From an uncultured Peptococcaceae bacterium (GTDB lineage: Bacteria; Bacillota; Peptococcia; Peptococcales; Peptococcaceae), in contig USCP01000087.1 of the NCBI GenBank assembly GCA_900553245.1, positions 1 through 7,989 of the forward strand: 7,989 nucleotides of DNA, in the 5' to 3' direction. Shown piece after piece: positions 1-5,940 of the stretch. Made by a program: the position numbers and the translations under genes. Each line of letters starts with the position of its first letter. Position 1 is the stretch's first letter. Below the pieces are notes generated by a model. It was not told the origin of the DNA and ran no database searches. It saw nothing but the letters and a program-made list of their open reading frames with translations.

Positions 1-884
1 AGCAGAAGCCGCAGTAACCATGTCCACATTAAAGCCTGCCACACAGGCATGAACACCACCGGCAAAATCAAAGCCATGGAAATACATCCCCAAACCAATG
101 GCAACCACAGAAGAAAGAAGCATCAGCGGTACAGTTGGTTGTTTTAGCATGGCTCCTACAATAACAATGACTGCCGGTAAGAGTAACAAGAGATTAAAAT
201 CATAAATAGCGGATAAATTGTTGGATAAGGCTTCCACATTGGTGGAATTGGCGGCACTGATCGTTAAATTCTTCCCTGCAAAGAACCATACAATCAAGCC
301 TACGCAAGATGCCGGAATGGTGGTCCAGAACATATGACGAATGTGTTGGAACAAATCTACTTCACACACCATCGGTGCCAAGTTGGTGGTATCGGAAAGT
401 GGAGACATCTTATCACCAAATACCCCACCAGAAATGATCGCACCGGCTGCCATCCCCAACGGAATTCCCATTTCACCGGCAACCCCAATCAGTGCCAAAC
501 CGGCGGTAGCAACAGACCCCCATGCCGTCCCAGTTGCAGTGGATACAATCGCTGTAATAATAAACGCTGCCACCAAGAACAGTTCCGGACTAATAAGTTT
601 AAGCCCCAAGTAAATCAAATAAGGCACGGTCCCGGAATAAATCCAAGTCCCAATAACAATCCCTACACAAATCAAAATATAAATAACCGGTAAACTTGTC
701 GTCAGATTCTCGGTCACACCTTTTTCCATATCCTGATAGGAATACCCCAAACGTTTCCCAATAACGGCGGCGTAGAAGGCAGCTAGAATCAGCAATGGTT
801 GAACAGCCCCTTGCCGACACCGATAATGACGACCATGACGACAAAGCAAGAGATGGCTTCCCATAACATCGGTTTTCGTTTCAT
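1..884 (-). pseudogene. nhaC: NhaC-type Na+/H+ antiporter, 5' part, frameshifted near 807-810, runs off the left edge
   Basis: This encodes a multi-helix inner-membrane antiporter of the NhaC family, which exchanges Na+ for protons; some relatives are proposed lysine transporters. The start is the ATG at 884-882, with GGAGG at 897-893 eight bases upstream. Frame one gives MKRKPMLWEAISCF, continues through the first helix to GVGKGLF and stops at 791-789. From about 807 to position 1 a second frame is open without a stop and carries the family hallmarks: QPLLILAAFYAAVIGKRLGY, TATGTAWGSVATAG (488-529) and the NhaC signature FGDKMSPLSDTTN (382-420). One extra base in the four-C run at 807-810 would join both halves as GVGKG-AVQPLLIL. 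Roughly 294 residues are visible and the C-terminus lies outside. The rest of the gene looks well preserved, so this is either a recent mutation, a switchable tract or a base-calling error. Family call is sure; true inactivity is not. Confidence 0.85.
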
Positions 885-1262
885 AGTTAAAACCTCCAAT
901 TGTCTTTTTATAAAGAATAAGAGCACATGGATGAATTGCTTCGCCTCTTGCTGCCTTTCGGCATGGGCCCTTTCAAGACGCGTAGGGTTTTGAGTCAGCA
1001 CGACCTTTCTTAAATCGCCTTTCCATCACCTTGTTAAATCCTTTATAAACCCTTATTGTTAACCTCCACACTTTCACACAACAGCGCGTTATTTCAATAC
1101 TTCATCAAACGCTTCTAATTGTTACTTATCTTACCCTTCTATAAAAATATCCACAATATGCACATTAACCAAAATATTTTGTCATTTTGACAGTCACTGA
1201 TTAAGCATATCATCTATTAGTATCCTCTGTTTTTTGTAGGATTATTACTAAATTCTTCTTAC
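885..1262 (-). promoter_or_regulatory. Long structured 5' leader of nhaC, possible cis-regulatory RNA
   Basis: No gene is visible here. If transcription starts near 1262, the nhaC mRNA carries about 380 untranslated bases. The last 170 contain paired segments (minus strand): AGGGTTT (1053-1047) with AAACCCT (990-984); GCGTCTTG (981-974) with CAAGAGGC (950-943, one mismatch); inside that, TGCC-GAAA-GGCA (963-952), a GNRA hairpin. AAGAG (949-945) can instead pair with CTCTT (923-919), followed by a weak T-rich tract. The two uses of 950-943 exclude each other, as in switching leaders. The stretch GAAAGGGCCCATGCCGAA faintly recalls the GAAAGG...GCCGAAG core of lysine riboswitches, which are known to control some NhaC-like transporters, but the other conserved L-box elements (AGTA, CTGTC) are not seen. 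I see nothing identifiable in 1081-1260. Ligand and mechanism are unknown. Confidence 0.35.
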
Positions 1263-1269
1263 CGCCTAA

Positions 1270-1297
1270 ATAATGCCATCTAGCAAAACACTGTCAA
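1270..1297 (-). promoter_or_regulatory. Candidate sigma-A promoter for nhaC
   Basis: On the minus strand a perfect -35 TTGACA (1297-1292) is followed after 16 bases by CATTAT (1275-1270), four of six matches to TATAAT. It is the best promoter I found upstream of nhaC and lies downstream of the aminotransferase terminator in the direction of transcription. Predicted start near 1262. Confidence 0.5.
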
Positions 1298-1374
1298 TGC
1301 CGCCTTTTTCCGATATTTCCACGCCTTATTTCCAGTATAAAATGCATCTACCCATATTCATTGGCTAAACGCAC

Positions 1375-1412
1375 AAAAAAAACGACGATGCCTTAAAAGA
1401 CATCGTCGTTTT
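1375..1412 (-). terminator. Rho-independent terminator of the aminotransferase gene
   Basis: The segments 1379-1390 and 1401-1412 form a perfect 12-bp stem (core ACGACGATG/CATCGTCGT) around a 10-base loop. In the minus direction the stem runs directly into eight T (A run 1375-1382 on the plus strand). It lies 14 bases past the stop codon of the gene at 1427. Confidence 0.93.
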
Positions 1413-1426
1413 GGTTATTTATACAA

Positions 1427-2674
1427 TTACTTGCACACTTTTTCGTAAGCAGCTTTGAATTTTGCTGCCATGCCATAGATCTTGTCATCGTCTACTGCGC
1501 AGATGGCAATGCGGAGACCAGCGCCGAGTGGTACAGCGAAGATGTTGTCTGCGGCGAGGAGATCAAAGATTTGTACTGCTTCTTCGTGGGTTGGGGTTGG
1601 AACATAGATGAAAAAGCCGGAGTGGTATGGGCAAACGGTAAGGCCCGCTTCCTTGGCTTCGCTCATGAAGATGTCTGCACGCTTCGCAAGGCTTGCGGCA
1701 AATTCTTCTTGTTCCTTGCGGAAAGCAGCACGGCGTTCAGGATCGTTGTTCAAGAGGGCAACAGCTTCCATCGCCGGACGGCTACAGTTGGACCAAGTCG
1801 CACGGCAGGATGCACCGTTTGCCTTGGCAAATTCATCACGCACTGCTTCGCTTTGAGCGATGCAGAAAAGAAGCCCTAAGCGGTAACCGTAAAGGGTGTA
1901 ACCCTTAGAGGTACTTGCGCATACGAGCACGAGGAAGTTTTCAGGAAGGCCGGTAAAGAGGTCAAAGAAATCACGTGCATCCGGACCTGCATAGTCGAGG
2001 TATGCGGTGTCTACCATGAGAATCACGTTGTTTTTGCCGTTTGTCGCAACGGTGGAAAGGTACGCAATGAGTTCTTTCCATTCATCGGTGGTCAAAGAGA
2101 AACCGGTTGGGTTATGGGCCGGGGTATTTAACAAGAGCATGAGGTTTTGTTGCTTTGCGCATACCGCTTCACAGCCGGCTTTGCATGCTTCCATGTCAAA
2201 ATGCCCTTCCGGGGTGAAGGTGTTAAAGGTTTCAATGTCACGACCGATTTCAGTCAAGAGGCTGCGATAGTTGCCCCAGAAGTAGCTGGTGGTCAAACAT
2301 ACTTCGCCTTCGTTTAAGTAGTTGTAAAAGCTGTTGTGCAGCGCACCGGTCCCGCCCGGAGTAGCCACACCTGCCATGTAGGTATCTTTTGGACGGTGTT
2401 CATGTAGTACGCTGTCCATCATGGCATCAATAAAGCTTGGTTCGCCGTTAATGGCTGCGTAGTTGGCTGCTTCTTGAAACGGAATGGCACGAATCGCATC
2501 CTCAACGGTTTTCATTGTTTTCAATGTGCCATCTGCATTCAAGAATGCACCAATGGTGGCATTTACAATGTTTTCCTTACCTACTTCCTGAGCGCGTGCT
2601 TTTGCCTGCGCAGAGTAAGCGAAAATAACGTCTGGACCGCCCTTCCCTTGGGCGTGGGTTGCTAATAATGACAT
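1427..2674 (-). CDS. Class I aspartate/aromatic amino acid aminotransferase (PLP-dependent)
   Basis: This is a cytosolic fold-type I PLP enzyme that moves an amino group between an amino acid (aspartate, tyrosine or phenylalanine by family) and 2-oxoglutarate. The 415 residues fit the AspC/TyrB length. Visible landmarks match the E. coli AspC plan closely: phosphate-site GGTGALHN (107-114), a stacking tryptophan in YFWGNY (W133), NTPAHNPTG (183-191, N188), D222 and Y225 in VDTAYLDY, the Schiff-base lysine K257 in STSKGYTLYGYRLG with R265, and the substrate carboxylate arginine R388 in GLRIA. The start ATG at 2674 has AGGAGG eight bases upstream and a promoter just ahead, so the start is firm. 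It is transcribed alone, divergently from trpS, and ends in its own terminator. Substrate preference cannot be read from the sequence, so no gene symbol is given. Confidence 0.93.
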   Translation of the reverse strand: MSLLATHAQGKGGPDVIFAYSAQAKARAQEVGKENIVNATIGAFLNADGTLKTMKTVEDAIRAIPFQEAANYAAINGEPSFIDAMMDSVLHEHRPKDTYMAGVATPGGTGALHNSFYNYLNEGEVCLTTSYFWGNYRSLLTEIGRDIETFNTFTPEGHFDMEACKAGCEAVCAKQQNLMLLLNTPAHNPTGFSLTTDEWKELIAYLSTVATNGKNNVILMVDTAYLDYAGPDARDFFDLFTGLPENFLVLVCASTSKGYTLYGYRLGLLFCIAQSEAVRDEFAKANGASCRATWSNCSRPAMEAVALLNNDPERRAAFRKEQEEFAASLAKRADIFMSEAKEAGLTVCPYHSGFFIYVPTPTHEEAVQIFDLLAADNIFAVPLGAGLRIAICAVDDDKIYGMAAKFKAAYEKVCK

Positions 2675-2707
2675 GTGCCATTCCTCCTATTATTTTAAGT
2701 AGATTAA

Positions 2708-2736
2708 AGTATAGATTATAATACCCCATAAATCAA
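2708..2736 (-). promoter_or_regulatory. Promoter of the aminotransferase gene
   Basis: Minus strand: -35 TTGATT (2736-2731), 17-base spacer, -10 TATACT (2713-2708). Predicted start near 2701, giving a leader of about 27 bases that carries AGGAGG before the ATG at 2674. A second TATAAT lies inside the spacer but has no partner -35 at a proper distance. Confidence 0.65.
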
Positions 2737-2794
2737 TCCCCCCACCGCCTTGCTGGGGAATTTTTATAATTATATGTAGTAAAAGCCCTTCAAT

Positions 2795-2823
2795 TTGACA
2801 AAGAACGTCCTAGAATTTATACT
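2795..2823 (+). promoter_or_regulatory. Promoter of the trpS-tmk operon
   Basis: A perfect -35 TTGACA (2795-2800), a 17-base spacer and -10 TATACT (2818-2823) put the start near 2830. The roughly 50-base leader has a small hairpin CGCTC-ATA-GAGCG (2852-2864) just before the AAAGGAG site. It is too short for a T-box, and no T-box sequence is present, so trpS is not controlled by that common route here. Confidence 0.8.
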
Positions 2824-2881
2824 TTATATAAGATTAGAATAGGTAAAATTACGCTCATAGAGCGATTAAAGGAGAAGACCA

Positions 2882-3892
2882 ATGACTCAAAAACGCATTC
2901 TTACCGGCGACCGTCCAACCGGTCGTCTTCATATTGGCCACTATGTGAGCAGCTTAACCAGCCGTGTAAAATTACAACACGACTACGAAACCTTCATTGA
3001 AATTGCTGACATCCAAGCCCTCACCACCCACTTTGAACGTCCTGAGCTCATTAGCGACAGCATCATGCAAGTAGCAATGGACAATCTTTCCGTAGGCTTG
3101 GACCCTGAAAAGGCCACGCTTTTCTTGCAATCTCAAATCCCATCTATTGCTGAACTTACCATTTTTTATTCTATGTTCGTCAGCATGAACGTACTTCGTC
3201 ACAACCCTACCGTTAAAACCGAAGCGGCTAACTACGGCTATGACGACATGACCTACGGCTTCATTGGCTATCCTGTCAGCCAAACCGCAGACATTACCTT
3301 CTGCAATGCAGACCTCGTGCCTGTTGGTGAAGACCAAAAGCCTCACTTAGAATTGGCACGCAAGCTCGTGCGTCGTTTCAACGACCTCTACTGCCCAGAT
3401 GCCCCACTCCTCAAGGAACCGGAAATCATGCTTTCCGAACACCCTCGTTTGATGGGCCTTGACGGTAACGCTAAGATGGGCAAGAGCTTGGGCAATGCCA
3501 TCTACCTTTCCGATACCGCTGAAACCGTCAAGCAAAAGGTGAGCAAGGCAGTCACTGACCCTAGCCGTATCCGCGCCACCGACCCTGGCCATCCAGACAT
3601 CTGCGTGGTAGCAAAATATCACAGTGTCTTTACCCCTGCGGAACACGAAGACATTTGCGAACGCTGCAAGGCAGGCACCATCGGCTGCGTGGCTTGCAAA
3701 AAGCAACTCACCCAAAGCCTCAACGATCTTCTCGACCCATTCCGTGAACGTCGCGCTTACTACGAATCCCACCTCGATGAAGTTCGTGACATCATCCGTG
3801 CCGGTAACGACCGCGCCAATGCCATCGGCAACGAAAACATCGCCAAGATTAAGGAAGCCATGCATTTGAACCTCGGTGGTGTCAAGGCATGA
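2882..3892 (+). CDS. trpS: Tryptophanyl-tRNA synthetase with a [4Fe-4S]-type cysteine motif
   Basis: This cytosolic class Ic synthetase charges tRNA-Trp with tryptophan using ATP. The 336 residues are the usual bacterial length. The N-terminus has GDRPTGRLHIGHY with the HIGH motif at 17-20, and the second signature is KMGKS at 198-202 in LDGNAKMGKSLGNAIYLS. The C-terminal helical domain holds C241, C262, C269 and C272, spaced C-x20-C-x6-C-x2-C. This is close to the C-x22-C-x6-C-x2-C set that binds a [4Fe-4S] cluster in Thermotoga maritima TrpRS, so cluster binding is a reasonable inference. The ATG at 2882 follows AAAGGAG with normal spacing. It is the first gene of an operon and its stop overlaps the tmk start. 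Confidence 0.97.
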   Translation: MTQKRILTGDRPTGRLHIGHYVSSLTSRVKLQHDYETFIEIADIQALTTHFERPELISDSIMQVAMDNLSVGLDPEKATLFLQSQIPSIAELTIFYSMFVSMNVLRHNPTVKTEAANYGYDDMTYGFIGYPVSQTADITFCNADLVPVGEDQKPHLELARKLVRRFNDLYCPDAPLLKEPEIMLSEHPRLMGLDGNAKMGKSLGNAIYLSDTAETVKQKVSKAVTDPSRIRATDPGHPDICVVAKYHSVFTPAEHEDICERCKAGTIGCVACKKQLTQSLNDLLDPFRERRAYYESHLDEVRDIIRAGNDRANAIGNENIAKIKEAMHLNLGGVKA

Positions 3893-4491
3893 GCGGACGT
3901 TTCATCGTCCTAGAAGGCATCGACGGCAGTGGCAAAGGCACCCAGCTTGAGATGTTAAAAGTACGCCTCGAACAGGCAGGTCACAGCGTCTGGGTAACTC
4001 GAGAGCCCTCTGAAAGCAAGATCGGCAAGCTCATCCGCGAAGGCTTGGGCGATGCCACTAAGATGGACGAAGCGACCATCGCGCTTTTATTTGCGGCAGA
4101 CCGTTTACACCACATTCATGAAATCAAGGCGCATCTCGAAAAGGACGACATTGTGCTTTGTGATCGTTATGTACTTTCAAGCCTTGCCTATAACAGCCAA
4201 ACCCTTACCCTAGAGTGGATTTTGGACATCAATAAGCATGCGGACAGCCGTCTGCATCCGGATTTGACCTTACTCTTTGACCTCAGCGCCCAAGATGCCA
4301 TGCACCGCATCGATGTGCGCGGCGACAACAAAGAGCGCTATGAAAGTCAAAAACAGCTCTTGCAGGTGCGCGATATGTACTTGATGCTTGCGGAAGTCCG
4401 ACACGATGATAATGTCACCGTGATTGACGCCGCTCAAGCACCGAATATGGTACATGAAGCCGCTTGGCAAGCCATCGAAACTATTCTTTAA
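3889..4491 (+). CDS. tmk: Thymidylate (dTMP) kinase
   Basis: The enzyme phosphorylates dTMP to dTDP with ATP, an essential step for making dTTP, in the cytosol. The 200 residues match the family. The P-loop is GIDGSGKGT (10-18), TREP is at 37-40, AADR at 69-72 and the DRY motif at 92-94 in DRYVLSSLAYNS. A basic lid follows around 141-151 (R144, K148, R150), with no arginine in the P-loop, as in type II (E. coli-like) kinases. After TREP the usual GGT is replaced by SES, a small departure from most bacterial TMKs. The start ATG overlaps the trpS stop in ATGA, so the two are probably translationally coupled and share a promoter. A strong terminator follows eight bases after the stop. Confidence 0.95.
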   Translation: MSGRFIVLEGIDGSGKGTQLEMLKVRLEQAGHSVWVTREPSESKIGKLIREGLGDATKMDEATIALLFAADRLHHIHEIKAHLEKDDIVLCDRYVLSSLAYNSQTLTLEWILDINKHADSRLHPDLTLLFDLSAQDAMHRIDVRGDNKERYESQKQLLQVRDMYLMLAEVRHDDNVTVIDAAQAPNMVHEAAWQAIETIL

Positions 4492-4492
4492 A
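4464..4492 (+). promoter_or_regulatory. Possible internal promoter for the GNAT gene, inside the tmk 3' end
   Basis: TTGGCA (4464-4469), a 17-base spacer and TTTAAA (4487-4492) form a moderate sigma-A match. There is no room for a promoter between the tmk terminator and the GNAT start, so an upstream promoter or read-through is required. The predicted start near 4499 would place the terminator hairpin at the very 5' end of the GNAT mRNA. The -10 is weak, so this is tentative. Confidence 0.3.
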
Positions 4493-4499
4493 TCATCCC

Positions 4500-4531
4500 A
4501 CACCGTCGGCAACCACCGACGGTGTTTTTTT
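4500..4531 (+). terminator. Rho-independent terminator after tmk
   Basis: CACCGTCGG (4501-4509) and CCGACGGTG (4516-4524) pair perfectly around a six-base loop, extended by A4500-T4525, and are followed by a run of seven T (4525-4531). It ends the trpS-tmk transcript only 16 bases before the GNAT start codon. Confidence 0.93.
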
Positions 4532-4547
4532 ACAAAGGAGTGTAACT

Positions 4548-5021
4548 ATGACCCCCACCTTCCGCACTGCCATCCGTGAAGATGTGCCACTGATTTACCA
4601 AATGATTTGCGACCTCGCCCTCTACGAAAATCTTTTGAACGAGGTTGTTTGTGATGAAGCCACCTTAGAAGATTGGCTCTTTGAACGCCACCGTGCTGAA
4701 GTCATTTTTGCCATGGTGGAGGACAAGGAAGTCGGCTTTGCCCTCTTCTTCCACAATTTTTCGACCTTTCTCGGACGTAGCGGGCTCTATTTAGAGGACC
4801 TTTACGTCATGCCCGACTATCGCCACCAAGGCATCGGCACTGCCATGTTCAAAGAGCTTGCCCGTATCGCCCTCGCTCGCGAATGCGGTCGCATGGAATG
4901 GTGGTGCTTGGACTGGAACCAGGCAAGCATTAACTTCTACAAAAGCCTCGGTGCCGAAGCCATGGAAGACTGGACGGTGTATCGATTAAGTGGCGATACC
5001 CTCCATCGCCTCGCTGAATAA
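4548..5021 (+). CDS. GNAT acetyltransferase, spermidine/diamine acetyltransferase (SSAT)-like
   Basis: This is a cytosolic GNAT-fold enzyme that transfers acetyl from acetyl-CoA to an amine. The acetyl-CoA pyrophosphate loop is RHQGIG at 92-97 within LEDLYVMPDYRHQGIGTAMF. The following segment DWNQASINFYKSLGA (122-136) closely resembles the EWNEPSINFYKRRGA region of human SSAT, and the 157-residue length suits that subgroup. A polyamine or thialysine-like substrate is therefore likely but not shown. An open frame extends upstream to 4464, but the ATG at 4548 has AAAGGAG at 4534-4540 with seven-base spacing, and the upstream extension would read through the terminator hairpin. The gene lies alone between two terminators, 56 bases after tmk. 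Expression probably depends on read-through or on the weak promoter in the end of tmk. Confidence 0.88.
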   Translation: MTPTFRTAIREDVPLIYQMICDLALYENLLNEVVCDEATLEDWLFERHRAEVIFAMVEDKEVGFALFFHNFSTFLGRSGLYLEDLYVMPDYRHQGIGTAMFKELARIALARECGRMEWWCLDWNQASINFYKSLGAEAMEDWTVYRLSGDTLHRLAE

Positions 5022-5058
5022 AAAAAGACTGTGCCGAAAACTGGCACAGTCTTTTTTT
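5021..5058. terminator. Bidirectional terminator between the GNAT and VTT genes
   Basis: GACTGTGCC (5027-5035) pairs perfectly with GGCACAGTC (5043-5051) around a seven-base loop. Six A precede (5021-5026) and seven T follow (5052-5058), so it works on both strands. It overlaps the last base of the GNAT stop codon and the stop codon of the converging gene. Confidence 0.93.
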
Positions 5059-5833
5059 ATGCGCTTTGCTGTTTCTTTTTCTTATAGCGATGAATCAACT
5101 CATAAAGGAAATACACCGCGAGATTGATCACATTACCAATGACCAAAAGCATCGCCGCCGCATGCATATTGCCACTGTTGATGGCCTGACCGGTAAAGGC
5201 CGCCATCACAATCGGCGCGATACGGGTCATGCAGGTGATGAGAATCCAACGTTTCAAAGGCAGTGGGGTCAAGCCCACCGCATAAGCCAAGAAATCCTTT
5301 GGCGTCCCCGGAATGAGAAATGCAATGATAACCACGCGTTCAATAGTATCTCGATTGTAACCGCTCAAGTCCATTTTGGAGCGGGTGCGCTCACTAAAGA
5401 AAAGCTCGATGATTTTGTAACCAAAGATGCGGGTAAGCATAAAGGTAGTGATGGAGCCAACCAAGGTCCCCACCAACCCCAAAAAGGCGCCCATCCATGG
5501 CCCAAAGGCCAGCCCGGCAGCAATTTGAAAGGGTTCCCCCGGCAAAATAGCAATGACCACCTGTAAAAATACAATCCCTACAAAGAACAGGTAGCTCCAC
5601 TTGCCGTAGGATAAAATCCAGTCGCGGGCAGCGTTCGGTTCGGTAATGACTTCATAGAAAGGCATCCCCACTTTGATGACCAGAATCGCTACAATCACGC
5701 ACATGATGAGCAAAAGCCCCAGCATAAAGAGCACGATTGGCATGTACTTATCCATTTTGCGTCGGCGCAATGCCTTTTTCGTCGGGTCCTTTTGCAGACG
5801 CAATTTTTTCTTTAGTTTACTCCACCAAAGCAT
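5057..5833 (-). CDS. VTT-domain (DedA/TVP38/TMEM64-like) membrane protein
   Basis: This 258-residue integral membrane protein belongs to the SNARE-associated/VTT superfamily, whose members are linked to lipid scrambling and envelope homeostasis. A strongly basic cytoplasmic N-terminus (KLKKKLRLQK, KKALRRRK) precedes a long helix at 31-55. The VTT signatures are LPGEPFQIAAGLAFG (97-111) and IPGTPKDFLAYAVGLT (174-189), with further helices near 80-97, 112-135, 165-178, 197-215 and 225-245. The C-terminal tail is again basic (RYKKKK). The frame extends to a TTG at 5863, but that codon sits in the -10 box of the promoter. The ATG at 5833 has AAGGAGG seven bases upstream and is the real start. It is a single-gene unit. 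The exact substrate is not readable. Confidence 0.9.
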   Translation of the reverse strand: MLWWSKLKKKLRLQKDPTKKALRRRKMDKYMPIVLFMLGLLLIMCVIVAILVIKVGMPFYEVITEPNAARDWILSYGKWSYLFFVGIVFLQVVIAILPGEPFQIAAGLAFGPWMGAFLGLVGTLVGSITTFMLTRIFGYKIIELFFSERTRSKMDLSGYNRDTIERVVIIAFLIPGTPKDFLAYAVGLTPLPLKRWILITCMTRIAPIVMAAFTGQAINSGNMHAAAMLLVIGNVINLAVYFLYELIHRYKKKKQQSA

Positions 5834-5862
5834 GGGCACACCTCCTTCTTGCCTTTGCTTCA

Positions 5863-5891
5863 ATTATACGCCCTTGTTGCCCTGCTGCCAA
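5863..5891 (-). promoter_or_regulatory. Promoter of the VTT membrane protein gene
   Basis: Minus strand: -35 TTGGCA (5891-5886), 17-base spacer, perfect -10 TATAAT (5868-5863). Predicted start near 5856, so the ATG at 5833 is the first usable start. The promoter begins immediately after the T-rich tail of the preceding terminator. Confidence 0.85.
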
Positions 5892-5896
5892 TGGCA

Positions 5897-5932
5897 CAAA
5901 AATAGGGATTGTTCAACAATTGAACAATCCCT
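5897..5932 (-). terminator. Terminator hairpin after the DUF4825-like lipoprotein gene
   Basis: The arms 5904-5916 and 5920-5932 (core GGGATTGTTCAA) form a perfect 13-bp stem with a three-base loop. In the minus direction the stem is followed by ATTTTTG. It lies eight bases past the stop codon at 5941. The U tract is short, so termination may be incomplete. Confidence 0.8.
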
Positions 5933-5940
5933 TTATGATC

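Noticed and set aside
334..693. Long plus-strand open frames opposite nhaC
   Set aside because: They are antisense to a frame with clear NhaC motifs, have compositionally odd products (rich in N, P and H) and lack ribosome sites.
599..844. 81-residue minus-strand frame across the nhaC frameshift
   Set aside because: It is the third reading frame of the antiporter gene; its product has no family features and both other frames carry the NhaC sequence.
885..1001. GTG-started extension of nhaC frame one, adding 39 residues (LTQNPTRLERAHAERQ...) before the ATG at 884
   Set aside because: It has no ribosome site, its product is hydrophilic and unlike NhaC N-termini, and GGAGG sits at the right distance before ATG 884. 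The stretch is better explained as structured leader RNA.
973..1026. Possible 17-residue leader peptide MERRFKKGRADSKPYAS on the minus strand
   Set aside because: The nearest AAGG is about 12 bases upstream and a closer AAGGTG touches the ATG, so the ribosome site is poor. There is no run of one amino acid that would suggest attenuation. It overlaps the RNA pairing segments, so it is probably chance.
960..1053. Glycine, ZTP, T-box or SAM-I riboswitch in the nhaC leader
   Set aside because: Short resemblances (GGTCGTG, GCCGAAAGG) are present, but the defining conserved blocks of these classes (CTCTCAGG with GGACAG, CCGCCTGGGC, GGGTGGNACCGCG, and the SAM core) are absent.
3347..3865. 172-residue minus-strand open frame opposite trpS
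   Set aside because: It is a shadow of the trpS reading frame, with no ribosome site, promoter or recognisable domain.
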